From contig CALUYE010000003.1 in NCBI GenBank assembly GCA_944324945.1, positions 62,001-126,000 on the forward strand: DNA of 64,000 nucleotides, written 5' to 3'. Both the position numbers and the translations under genes were made by a program. A model generated the notes under the pieces. The model saw only the letters and a program-made list of their open reading frames with translations, did no database searches and was not told where the DNA came from. This document shows, in pieces, positions 46,193-54,476 of the stretch; the stretch's first letter is position 1; each line of letters opens with the position of its first letter. This stretch comes from Candidatus Gastranaerophilales bacterium (GTDB lineage: Bacteria > Cyanobacteriota > Vampirovibrionia > Gastranaerophilales > Gastranaerophilaceae).

Positions 46193-46726
46193 TTATTCAA
46201 AATACCCTATATAATCAAGATTTCGATATAAACCGCAATAATCAAGCCCGAAGCCTACAATAAATTTATCATCTATATCAAAGCAGTAAAAATCAGGCTC
46301 TATATTATATTTTCTTGCACATTTTTTATTAAAAAGGGTAATTAACTTTAAATCTTTTACTTCGCAATTTTTCTTTATGTATTTGGTTAAAAATTCCAAA
46401 GTTAACCCCGTATCTATAATATCTTCAACAATTAAAACATTTTTATCTTTCAGATCAGGAAGCGTTAAATTGATTGTTTTAATTTCTCCCGTTGATTTTG
46501 TATAGCTGCCGTAACTTGATAAGCTGATAAATTCCATCTGAACAGGCATTTTTAAATGTTTTACAAGTTCACTGTAAAACATTACAGCCCCTTTTAAAAT
46601 ACAAATCATAATAAGGGTTTTATTGTTATCATAAATACTGTTTAAAATTTGCGCTTGTTGTTTTATTTTTTCTATTATTTCTTTGCTTGAAAAAAGAACT
46701 TTTAAATCTTTAATATCTTTTTGCAT
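46193..46726 (-). CDS. hpt: Hypoxanthine phosphoribosyltransferase
   Basis: A 177-residue purine salvage enzyme making IMP/GMP from hypoxanthine/guanine and PRPP. The PRPP loop LIVEDIIDTGLTLEFL is near residue 95; ICILKGAVMFYSELVKH carries the cis-peptide loop, and DFYCFDIDDKFIVGFGLDYCGLYRNL is the family's C-terminal signature. A GGGGGT site lies just before the ATG, inside the spacer after tilS. tilS followed by hpt is a common bacterial arrangement. Confidence 0.94.
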   Translation of the reverse strand: MQKDIKDLKVLFSSKEIIEKIKQQAQILNSIYDNNKTLIMICILKGAVMFYSELVKHLKMPVQMEFISLSSYGSYTKSTGEIKTINLTLPDLKDKNVLIVEDIIDTGLTLEFLTKYIKKNCEVKDLKLITLFNKKCARKYNIEPDFYCFDIDDKFIVGFGLDYCGLYRNLDYIGYFE

Positions 46727-46729
46727 AAA

Positions 46730-48025
46730 TTACCCCCAGCTTAATTTATAACAAGAACCGTTTTTTACTTTATACTTTTCACTTATTTTATCATCTAAAA
46801 TACAAATTACTTCATTTTTATCGCAAATTAAAATAAGTTCATCTTTTTTTTGCTGATCAATTTTTTGATTAATTAAATATTTTTTTAATTTCATGGAACC
46901 TTTTAATCCGATTGGAGAAAAAATGTCCCCTTGTTTTCTGTGTCTTACAAAAATCGGAAATTTTAAATTTAAATAGCGGTATTTTTCATCATTTGAAGGA
47001 AAAATATCAGGATAATTATCTTTTTTTTCAATTTTTAAAACAACATTTTCAAAAACATACTCTCCTTCTTGATTAATTTTTAATTCCGTATTCTTTTTTT
47101 CCTTTTTTTCTTGTATAAAAATTTCATCATTTTTTACAACAAGAAACAGTTTTGAATTTATTGAAGTTTTTGAATTATTGTTTTTTAAAATAAAATTATC
47201 AAATTTTACTATATTTTTATAATTTCGATATTTTAAATAATCCCCCAAAAAATTATTTATAATTTCAAGTCTTACTTCAATCTCGAGTTTTTTGTATTTT
47301 TCTTTTTGAATTTTATTATCTTTTATAACATTTTTTTCAACTTCATTGATTAATTTATCAATTATTTTTCTTGAATTTATAGAAGTTTTAATTAAGTTAT
47401 TTATACTATTTAAATAATTGGAATTAATTTCATCAAAAAAAGGTAAAATTTTATGCCTTATTAAATTTCTTTTATATTTAACATCATCATTTGACGAATC
47501 TATTCGATATTCCTGATTTTGACATTTTAAAAAATCCAAAATTTCTTTTTTTTCAATTTCAAGCAATGGTCTACAGTAAATATCTCTTTTTTTTGAAATT
47601 GAGGTTAAACCTTTTATTGAAGTACCTTTAATTATTCTATAGATTAGTGTTTCAACATTGTCGTTTTTATTGTGAGCCAAAAAAACAATGTCTGTTTTAT
47701 ACTCTTTTGCACAGCTTTCAAAAAAATCGTATCTTAATTTTCTTGCGTTTTCTTCGGTTTGTTTTTCTTTTTTTGAAGCTTCTTTAATATAAAAAGAAAA
47801 GTTGAATTTTTTTGCAAAATCTTTTGTAAATTCTTCCTCTTCTTTTGCTTCTTTTCTCCAATTATGGTTAAAATACGCAAGAACAATATTTAAATTATAT
47901 TTTTCTTTTAATTTATTTAAAACTAAAGCCAACGCACAGCTGTCCGGCCCCGATGAAAAGCCTAAAATTACCGTTTTATTTTTTATATTATATTCTTTTA
48001 AAAAATCTTCAACTTCTTTAATCAT
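46730..48025 (-). CDS. tilS: tRNA(Ile)-lysidine synthase
   Basis: A 431-residue PP-loop ATPase that converts C34 of tRNA-Ile(CAU) to lysidine, letting it read AUA. The PP-loop reads SSGPDS (usual form SGGxDS) near residue 24, followed by YFNHNWRKEAKEEEEF, AHNKNDNVET and RPLLEIEK. A C-terminal TilS domain contains RHRKQGDIFSPIGLKGSMKLKKYLI. I use the ATG at 48025, one base past the lysC stop, because it puts the PP-loop at the normal distance; an ATG at 48055 would overlap lysC. Numerous AUA codons in the window's genes fit the need for this enzyme. Confidence 0.92.
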   Translation of the reverse strand: MIKEVEDFLKEYNIKNKTVILGFSSGPDSCALALVLNKLKEKYNLNIVLAYFNHNWRKEAKEEEEFTKDFAKKFNFSFYIKEASKKEKQTEENARKLRYDFFESCAKEYKTDIVFLAHNKNDNVETLIYRIIKGTSIKGLTSISKKRDIYCRPLLEIEKKEILDFLKCQNQEYRIDSSNDDVKYKRNLIRHKILPFFDEINSNYLNSINNLIKTSINSRKIIDKLINEVEKNVIKDNKIQKEKYKKLEIEVRLEIINNFLGDYLKYRNYKNIVKFDNFILKNNNSKTSINSKLFLVVKNDEIFIQEKKEKKNTELKINQEGEYVFENVVLKIEKKDNYPDIFPSNDEKYRYLNLKFPIFVRHRKQGDIFSPIGLKGSMKLKKYLINQKIDQQKKDELILICDKNEVICILDDKISEKYKVKNGSCYKLSWG

Positions 48026-48026
48026 T

Positions 48027-49289
48027 TTATAAAACAGGTAAGTCGCCTTTAACATCGGCTACTTTAGCGCCATCTAATTCAAAAGCTTTTGCCAGTGCTT
48101 TTGTTGCTTTTTGAGCACAATCCTTTTCAATCAGACAGCTTATTTTAATTTCACTTGTTGAAATCATTTTAATGTTTATATCTTCTTGAGCCAGAGTATT
48201 AAACATTTTAGCCGCTATACCCGGGCGGTCTATCATGCCTGCACCGACTATTGAAACTTTTACTATATCTTCATCAACGAAAATATTTGAAGCTTTAATA
48301 ATATGCATTATTTCATCTTTTGTAGCATTAAATTTTTCATAATCATCAATTGAAATCGTAAAAGCAATATCGTTTGTTTTTTTCATATTTCTTGCATAAG
48401 ATTGGATAATCATATCAACGCTTATATTTTTACCTGCCAACAAATCAAACAACTTAGCAGCGTTACCCGGGCTGTCTTCAACATCGCATATAACTATTCT
48501 TATTTGCGAAGAATCGCTTGCAAGCCCTGTTACGGGTTTATTAAGTTCCATATTTTCTACTCCTATGATTAATGTTCCTAAATCGTCAAGTTTGAATGCA
48601 CTTCTTACTCTCATTGGAATTTGATATAATTTCGCCGTTTCAACGGATCTCGGATGAAGAACGTTTGCACCTACTCTTGCAAGTTCAAGCATTTCTTCAT
48701 AAGAAATTGTTTTTAATTTTTGCGCCGTTTGAACAACTCTGGGATCTGTCGTGTATACCCCTTCAACATCAGAATATATATCGCATCTTTGAGCTTTAAG
48801 AGCACCTGCTAATGCAACCGCTGTTGTGTCCGAGCCGCCGCGCCCAAGGGTTGTAATTTCATTATTATCGCAATAACCTTGAAAACCTGCAACAACAACA
48901 ATATACCCGTTATTCAAACATTCTTTTATTCTTTTTGTATCAATATTTACAATTCTTGCGCACATATGACAATTTTCGGTTTGAATACCTGCTTGTCTGC
49001 CGTTAAGGCTAATTGCTTTATAACCTTTTTCATTAATTGCCATTGCAAGCAAAGACATAGAAATCAACTCACCCGTTGACATCAACATATCCATTTCTCT
49101 TTCCTGCGGGTGGTGGGTAATTTCTTTTGATAATTTTATAAGATTATCAGTGGTATGCCCCATAGCGGAAACCACAACAACAACATCGTTTCCGTTTAAT
49201 TTTTCTTTTATTACGGCATTTGCCACATTTTTAATCTTTTCACTGTCTGCAACGGATGTCCCGCCGAACTTTTGAACAATTAATCCCAT
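48027..49289 (-). CDS. lysC: Aspartokinase
   Basis: A 420-residue aspartate kinase, first step to lysine, threonine, methionine and diaminopimelate. It opens with IVQKFGGTSVAD, has the STGELIS and GFQG motifs, TTLGRGGSDTTAVALA near residue 170, DVEGVYTTDPR near 207 and two C-terminal ACT domains from about residue 265 (VCDVEDSPGNAAKLFDLL and VSIVGAGMIDRPGIAAKMF), which would give feedback control by amino acids. An AAGAGGT site precedes the ATG. It lies 12 bases after a TPR gene in a long minus-strand operon. Confidence 0.95.
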   Translation of the reverse strand: MGLIVQKFGGTSVADSEKIKNVANAVIKEKLNGNDVVVVVSAMGHTTDNLIKLSKEITHHPQEREMDMLMSTGELISMSLLAMAINEKGYKAISLNGRQAGIQTENCHMCARIVNIDTKRIKECLNNGYIVVVAGFQGYCDNNEITTLGRGGSDTTAVALAGALKAQRCDIYSDVEGVYTTDPRVVQTAQKLKTISYEEMLELARVGANVLHPRSVETAKLYQIPMRVRSAFKLDDLGTLIIGVENMELNKPVTGLASDSSQIRIVICDVEDSPGNAAKLFDLLAGKNISVDMIIQSYARNMKKTNDIAFTISIDDYEKFNATKDEIMHIIKASNIFVDEDIVKVSIVGAGMIDRPGIAAKMFNTLAQEDINIKMISTSEIKISCLIEKDCAQKATKALAKAFELDGAKVADVKGDLPVL

Positions 49290-49301
49290 TTTTACCTCTT
49301 G

Positions 49302-51014
49302 TTAATGTTTTAGCAGTTTATGCTTTATCTCATTTGTAGTTTTGTTTTCGCCAAACTCATTTTCTATTTTATCACAAATTTCAATTATTGACTCTTTTGT
49401 TTGTTCATCAGGTGTTGTTTCAAAAATTTGAAATAAAGCAATGAGTTTTGTTATTAAATAATTTTGACTGTTTTCTATGCTATTGTCAAATTCTTTTAAA
49501 TTTTGAAGTACATATAATGCATCGGATGCTTTATTTAATTTCAAAAAGCACTCTGCTATTGCAAGTTGTGATGCTATATAGTTTTTATCTTCTTTTGTAA
49601 TTTGTTCAAATTTTTCTTTTGCTCTATATATATCATTTGCTTTTAACAATATAACCGCATATTTAAATATTGTTTTTTTATCTGTTTTATCTTGTTCCCA
49701 AGCACTTCTTATATATCTTATTGCTTTTTTTGCATCCTGCAATTTATCAGCATATATAATTGCAAGATTAAAAAGCGCTTCTTTATTATTGGGGCTGTAT
49801 TCCCTTACAAGCTCCCAGTATTTAACAGCTTTTTTTATATCATTTTGAAGGGTATAAATTTTTGCAATTTCTTCATACACTTCTTTAAATGAAGCATTAA
49901 GAGTTATTGCGGTTTTAAATTCATTAAGTGCCTGATTATAATTTTTTTCTTTTAAAAATATCTTTGCAAGATTAAAATGCGAAAAAGCATCAGAAGGATT
50001 TAATTTTATTGCAATTTGTGTTATTTCTTTTGCTCTTTCGTATCTTTCAAGATATAAAAGAGATTTTATATAAGAATCGTATATTACAAATTGAGAACTG
50101 TCTTTTTGAATTGCAATTTCAAATTTTTCAATGGATTCATCATATTTCTCAAATTCCTGAAGCGCTTGCGCCCAGGCGTTATAAAACTTCCAATCATCTT
50201 TATAAGATTCTTCATATCTGGAAAAAGTGTCAAAACAGTTTACTTCATCTTTTAATTCAAGATACCCCTGAGCAATTAAAAGCACATTTTCTTTTTTTTG
50301 AGGATTTAAAAGCAAACTTTTTTTGCAAAAATTTATACAATCACTGTATTTTTCAAGCCTCATTGAGCACAAACCGCACAAATATAGAGCTTCTGAGTTA
50401 AAAGGCTCAAATGATATAATTCTTGTAAATTTCAACATTGCTTGAAGGTATTGTTTTTCTTCAAGTAAAATCACTCCCCATAATAAAAGCGCCTGTGAAT
50501 TAGTGGAATCTAAAATGTACGCTTTTTTATACATATCTTTTGCTTCAGGGTATTTTTTATTTTTCATATAAAAAATACCGAAGTTTAAATAAGTATAAGG
50601 ATTTGTTTTATCAAGTCTTAATGCTCTTTCAAACGCTGTTTTTGCAAGAGTATCTTCACCTAATTCACTATATACCCCTGCAATATAACCCCAGGCGCGT
50701 GCATTATTTTTATCTGCTTTTATTGCTGCTTTAAAATTTTTAAGCGCTTCTTTGAATTCTTTATTTTGCGCATATATCACCCCTAAATTAACATAACCTT
50801 CAGGATTATTAGGGTTAATTATAAGACTTTGTTTTAATTTTTCAATTCCTTCATCTTTATTTCCGAAATTAACAAGATGCATTCCCCAGTTTATGTAAGC
50901 ATAAGTCGGAAGCGCAGGTTCTTTTGCGATTTCTTTATATTTATTTATATTGTTGTTAAAATTATTCACCGAATTTAAAAGCTCGGTTATATTTTTTGAA
51001 ATCTTATCAAACAT
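49302..51014 (-). CDS. TPR-repeat protein (570 residues)
   Basis: A protein made almost wholly of tetratricopeptide repeats from about residue 35 to 530 (for example INPNNPEGYVNLGVIYAQNK, NARAWGYIAGVYSELGE, NPYTYLNFGIFYMKNK), giving roughly 13-14 units. There is no signal peptide or membrane helix. Such proteins are scaffolds for complexes. It begins inside the HAD phosphatase gene (8-base overlap), so it is translationally coupled to it, and is followed by lysC after 12 bases. The partner is unknown. Confidence 0.85.
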   Translation of the reverse strand: MFDKISKNITELLNSVNNFNNNINKYKEIAKEPALPTYAYINWGMHLVNFGNKDEGIEKLKQSLIINPNNPEGYVNLGVIYAQNKEFKEALKNFKAAIKADKNNARAWGYIAGVYSELGEDTLAKTAFERALRLDKTNPYTYLNFGIFYMKNKKYPEAKDMYKKAYILDSTNSQALLLWGVILLEEKQYLQAMLKFTRIISFEPFNSEALYLCGLCSMRLEKYSDCINFCKKSLLLNPQKKENVLLIAQGYLELKDEVNCFDTFSRYEESYKDDWKFYNAWAQALQEFEKYDESIEKFEIAIQKDSSQFVIYDSYIKSLLYLERYERAKEITQIAIKLNPSDAFSHFNLAKIFLKEKNYNQALNEFKTAITLNASFKEVYEEIAKIYTLQNDIKKAVKYWELVREYSPNNKEALFNLAIIYADKLQDAKKAIRYIRSAWEQDKTDKKTIFKYAVILLKANDIYRAKEKFEQITKEDKNYIASQLAIAECFLKLNKASDALYVLQNLKEFDNSIENSQNYLITKLIALFQIFETTPDEQTKESIIEICDKIENEFGENKTTNEIKHKLLKH

Positions 51015-51504
51015 ACTGTTTTAAACTAACTAAATTATCAGCTATCTCTCTTATTGCCCCGCATCCTCCCGAAGCATCGGTTATTTGAAGATTTTTCACT
51101 TTAAGCGAAAGTATGGGATTTAAATTTTTAGGAGCAACAGGATAATCTGTAAGCTCCATTGCCGAAATATCGTTAATATCATCTCCTATATATAATATTT
51201 CATTTGAAGACAGGTTATATTTTTCCATTATTTTATTTAAAATAATACCTTTTTGCCTGATGCCGCCATAGATGTCTTCAATATTAAATTTCATTTTAAA
51301 ATAATTTAAAATATTACTGTCTTCTCCTGAGATTATGGCAAATTTGAAGCCGTTTTTAATTAAAATCGAAACACCCATGATATCTTTAAAATTAAGTTTT
51401 TTTTGAACTTCATTCCCTTCCGAAATATAAACGGAACCATCCGTAAATACTCCGTCAAAATCACTAACAACCATCTTAATTTCATCTGATAATATTAATG
51501 CCAA
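51007..51504 (-). CDS. KdsC-type HAD phosphatase
   Basis: A 165-residue C0-type HAD phosphatase with DFDGVFTDG near residue 14, SGEDS near 59, an invariant Lys (GIRQKG) and GDDINDISAM near 107, plus an APKNLNPI loop. KdsC hydrolyses Kdo-8-phosphate; relatives linked to sialic acid pathways act on N-acylneuraminate-9-phosphate. The adjacent NeuB-like gene favours a nonulosonic acid phosphatase, but specificity is not certain. The start is TTG with GGAG eight bases upstream, inside the 3' end of the NeuB-like gene. Confidence 0.82.
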   Translation of the reverse strand: MALILSDEIKMVVSDFDGVFTDGSVYISEGNEVQKKLNFKDIMGVSILIKNGFKFAIISGEDSNILNYFKMKFNIEDIYGGIRQKGIILNKIMEKYNLSSNEILYIGDDINDISAMELTDYPVAPKNLNPILSLKVKNLQITDASGGCGAIREIADNLVSLKQYV

Positions 51505-51505
51505 T

Positions 51506-52372
51506 TTATTTTCTCCTTAATTTCTTTTTAATAGGAATTTCAGACTCATATACTCTTTTTATTCCGTCTCCCATAATATCTTTCAATTCCCTTATATCGC
51601 GCACAAGTTTTGCCAAACCTTGCGGTTCAAGACTTGCCGATTGATCAGACCCCCACATGGTTCTATCAAGGGTAATATGACGCTCGATTGAATTTGCACC
51701 CATTGAAGCTGCAACGGTTGATGGCATTATGCCCCTTTCATGTCCTGAAAAACCAATCGGGCATGAGTATTTTTGCCTTAGAGTTTTTATATAATTTAAA
51801 TTTATTTCATTGTTTGATGTCGGATATGTTGAAGTACAGTGAAATATTACAAGATTATCTTCGCCAAGTATTTCAACGGCTTTATCAATTTCTTCCTGCG
51901 TTGACATGCCGGTTGAAATAAGAATTGGTTTATTTGTTGCTTTAACTTTTTTTAAAAGATTCCAATCCGTCAAACACGCCGATGCAATTTTATGAGCACA
52001 AACATCATACTGCTCAATAAAATCAACACTATTCTCATCCCAGCATGAAGCAAACCATAAAATACCCAGTTGTTTACAGTATTTATCTATTTCATCGTAT
52101 TCTTTTTTGGAAAATTCAAGCCCTCGCTTTAAATCGCCGTTTGTTGTTCCGAAAATACTTTCTCTTTCTTTTTGGAGTTCTTCTTTTGTATAAACTATAT
52201 CAACGGTTCTTTTTTGAAATTTAACGGCATCGCATCCGTTATCATGCGCCATTTTGATTAATTTTTTTGCTGTATTAATCGAACCGTTATGGTTTATTCC
52301 GATTTCTGCAATTATAAAACAGGGATAGTTATCACCTATTATTTTATTTGCGATTTTAACCGTCTTTCTCAT
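51506..52372 (-). CDS. NeuB-family nonulosonic acid synthase, short form without SAF domain
   Basis: A 288-residue TIM-barrel synthase of the NeuB/SpsE family, which condenses phosphoenolpyruvate with an N-acetylated sugar to sialic, legionaminic or pseudaminic-type acids. It shows IIAEIGINHNGSINTAKKLI near residue 20, DAVKFQKR near 47, HKIASACLTDWNLL, ILISTGMST and GFSGHERG. The protein stops just after the barrel (SEIPIKKKLRRK), so the C-terminal antifreeze-like SAF domain of typical 340-350-residue NeuB proteins is absent. A GGAGG lies only three bases from the ATG, and the start overlaps the FliO-like gene by 17 bases. Confidence 0.82.
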   Translation of the reverse strand: MRKTVKIANKIIGDNYPCFIIAEIGINHNGSINTAKKLIKMAHDNGCDAVKFQKRTVDIVYTKEELQKERESIFGTTNGDLKRGLEFSKKEYDEIDKYCKQLGILWFASCWDENSVDFIEQYDVCAHKIASACLTDWNLLKKVKATNKPILISTGMSTQEEIDKAVEILGEDNLVIFHCTSTYPTSNNEINLNYIKTLRQKYSCPIGFSGHERGIMPSTVAASMGANSIERHITLDRTMWGSDQSASLEPQGLAKLVRDIRELKDIMGDGIKRVYESEIPIKKKLRRK

Positions 52373-52763
52373 AATCCTCCTTAGGATATTTTAAATCTTT
52401 CAGATAAGCTATATTATTCTGGCAAACTCCGATAAGCGAATATTCGTTGTTTATTTTTATGACATGGAGCGCTTTATTTTGCCCAAGGTGGGCAGTTGAT
52501 ATTATATCTATTTTATTTAGCACATTTTCTTCACGTTTTTCAAGCTTTATTTTAGTCAGTTTTTGATACAGAAACCCTGTTAAATAAACAAGCCCGACAA
52601 CAAGAAAAAGCCCGAAAAACAAAGAAAAATAATTAGGTTCATAATTTGTTGTTTTAAGTACATTTTCTAAATTTTCACTCTTGTCAATATTTTGCGCGAA
52701 GCAACCAATTTTTGCAAAATTTAATAAAAATAAATAAAATACAAAAAAGTATTTTTTGTACAA
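52356..52763 (-). CDS. FliO/MopB-like membrane protein
   Basis: A 135-residue bitopic protein: an N-terminal hydrophobic leader (FVFYLFLLNFAKIGCFA), a short exposed segment, a membrane helix at about 46-66 (SLFFGLFLVVGLVYLTGFLY) and a cytoplasmic beta domain with the FliO pattern IISTAHLGQNKALHVIKINNEYSLIGVCQNNI. FliO assists assembly of the flagellar export gate. No other flagellar gene is in the window, so flagellation cannot be judged. The start is TTG; GGAGG five bases upstream overlaps the stop of the preceding gene. Confidence 0.65.
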   Translation of the reverse strand: MYKKYFFVFYLFLLNFAKIGCFAQNIDKSENLENVLKTTNYEPNYFSLFFGLFLVVGLVYLTGFLYQKLTKIKLEKREENVLNKIDIISTAHLGQNKALHVIKINNEYSLIGVCQNNIAYLKDLKYPKEDYEKDG

Positions 52764-52764
52764 C

Positions 52765-53166
52765 TCAACCTCCGAAATTAGAACGTATTATATTTGAAAC
52801 ATAAGGAACAAAAGGTTTTTTCCCTAAAAAAGATAATACTGCAAGATAAGATAAAAATACCATAAGCACAAAACCGCTTAAAGTAAAAGAAAAATACATC
52901 GGTGTTTGATTAATAAACACATCCAAAAAAACCATAAATTTCCCAACCAAAGGAACAACGCTTATAAAACCAATCGCAATTCCCCATAAAAGAGAGATTA
53001 TATAAAGCATTACCGAAATAAAAATCGACTGGTAAATATTAAACATACAAAATGAATTTATGCTTTTTTTGGCAAGATAAGCATAAACAAGCCATATAAG
53101 CCCAAAAATACCAAATGTGTAATATGTTAAAACGCTCACAATTTTATCCGTTAGCGAAATATTCAT
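52765..53166 (-). CDS. Small four-helix membrane protein (possibly Tic20/DUF4870-like)
   Basis: A 133-residue polytopic protein with hydrophobic segments around residues 8-28, 42-58, 60-80 and 95-116, and a polar FVPYVSNIIRSN end. The layout (short first helix, a FNIYQSIFISVMLYI second helix, closing PYVSNIIR) resembles Tic20/DUF4870-type small membrane proteins, but similarity is weak and I do not assign a function. It overlaps the preceding TPR gene by four bases (ATGA) and is followed directly by the FliO-like gene. Confidence 0.6.
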   Translation of the reverse strand: MNISLTDKIVSVLTYYTFGIFGLIWLVYAYLAKKSINSFCMFNIYQSIFISVMLYIISLLWGIAIGFISVVPLVGKFMVFLDVFINQTPMYFSFTLSGFVLMVFLSYLAVLSFLGKKPFVPYVSNIIRSNFGG

Positions 53167-54212
53167 TTTCTGCCTTTCAATTTATTTTCTATATAATGAC
53201 TTGCCATTTCAATATAAATCAATTTTATTTCGTTATTTTTCGGATCAAGCTTAATTGCTTTTTTATAGTATTTAATCGCCTGAGTGTAGTTGTTTGTTAA
53301 AACATAAACATTTGCAATTAAAGTAATAAGTTTAGGATTGTCGTTTGATATGGTATTTGCGGTTTTATAAATCATCAGTGCTTCATCATATCTTTTTTCA
53401 TCCGTTAAAATATTTGCAAGAATAATATAGGCATTAATTTTTTCAGGTGCAATTTCGATTGCGTTTTTCAGTGTCTCTATTGCATCTTCATTTTTATTGT
53501 CATCACTGTATGCAATTGCCCTGCATACAAAAGCAGAATAATATTCAGGCTCTAATTCTATTGCTCTTTGGAAAAATTCCTGCGCTTTAGGGTAATTTTT
53601 AACCGTAGAATACGCATTTGCAAGGCATAACGCCGCTTTTGAATTTTGATTATTTAAATCATAAGCTTTTTGATAATTGATAATTGCATCTTCATATTCG
53701 TATAAATTTTGTTCAATATTTGCTATGTTGATATAGTTATCGCTGTTTGTATCATTTAATTCAATTGCTTTTTGATAATATCTTTTTGCTTCCTCAAGAT
53801 TATCAACATCCTGATATAAATACCCAAGAGCGCTATAAATATCGGAATTATCAGGGTTTAATTCAAGCGCTTTTTCATAATTCGAAAGCGCAAGTTCAAA
53901 ATTTTCAATTTCAGCATAGATGTTTCCTAAATTATAATAAGTCGCATAATTATCAGGCTCGACTTCTTTTGCTTTGTTGTTACATTTTAGTGCTTCCGGG
54001 AATCTTTTTTTGTAAAAATAAATACTTCCCATATTTATTAAAGACTGGTAATCATCAGGCTGTATTTTTAATATATCTTCATACACCAAAAGAGCATTAT
54101 CGTAATCAGTGCTTCCAATGTAATAATTTGCAAGATTTCTGTAATTTTCGATATTATTTGGCTCCTGATTTATTTTTGATTTTAACTCCGCAATTATGTT
54201 TTCTCTAAACAA
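53163..54212 (-). CDS. TPR-repeat protein (349 residues)
   Basis: Nine to ten canonical tetratricopeptide repeats fill the protein from about residue 15 (IENYRNLANYYIGSTDYDNAL, YQSLINMGSIYFYKKRFPEAL, YATYYNLGNIYAEIENFELAL, and so on to the end). There is no signal peptide. The start is TTG with GGAG seven bases upstream. It sits between a Cys-rich mini-protein and a small membrane protein, suggesting a scaffold for a membrane-linked process; the partner is not known. Confidence 0.85.
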   Translation of the reverse strand: MFRENIIAELKSKINQEPNNIENYRNLANYYIGSTDYDNALLVYEDILKIQPDDYQSLINMGSIYFYKKRFPEALKCNNKAKEVEPDNYATYYNLGNIYAEIENFELALSNYEKALELNPDNSDIYSALGYLYQDVDNLEEAKRYYQKAIELNDTNSDNYINIANIEQNLYEYEDAIINYQKAYDLNNQNSKAALCLANAYSTVKNYPKAQEFFQRAIELEPEYYSAFVCRAIAYSDDNKNEDAIETLKNAIEIAPEKINAYIILANILTDEKRYDEALMIYKTANTISNDNPKLITLIANVYVLTNNYTQAIKYYKKAIKLDPKNNEIKLIYIEMASHYIENKLKGRK

Positions 54213-54226
54213 AACTATTCTCCGCT

Positions 54227-54433
54227 TTAACTGTTAAATACTTTAGTGTTTTCAAAAATATACCTGCTTTGCGCAAGAGCGATATTTTTAAGCGAGCAAA
54301 TTCCATCACCTTCGCACGATATTACCCCAAGCGATTTTAGTCTGTTTGCAACAGTTTCGTTTAGTTCTTTTGTTGATATAAATAGAGCACAGTCGCTTGT
54401 GCAATCTCCGCTTTTAAAAGGACAATTTTTCAT
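54227..54433 (-). CDS. Cys-rich mini-protein heading a ten-gene operon
   Basis: A 68-residue protein starting MKNCPFKSGDCTSDCALFI. Its five cysteines (CPF, GDC, SDCAL, ISCEGDGIC) suggest a bound metal or Fe-S cluster. It has no signal peptide or membrane helix. I start at 54433 because a perfect TATAAT ends six bases upstream, which would make the transcript leaderless; an in-frame ATG at 54448 would lie upstream of that hexamer. The TPR gene follows after 14 bases. The family is not recognised. Confidence 0.6.
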   Translation of the reverse strand: MKNCPFKSGDCTSDCALFISTKELNETVANRLKSLGVISCEGDGICSLKNIALAQSRYIFENTKVFNS

Positions 54434-54439
54434 ACAAAT

Positions 54440-54470
54440 ATTATACACTAAAATTATTATTTGATATAAT
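54440..54470. promoter_or_regulatory. Overlapping divergent promoters with -10 six bases from each ATG
   Basis: On the plus strand TATACA (54442-54447), 17 bases and TATAAT (54465-54470) lead to the gshB ATG at 54477 with only CAAAAT between. On the minus strand TATAAT (complement of 54440-54445) is six bases from the ATG at 54433. The plus-strand -35 overlaps the minus-strand -10, so polymerases would compete. Both transcripts would start at or next to the start codon. Confidence 0.65.
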
Positions 54471-54476
54471 CAAAAT

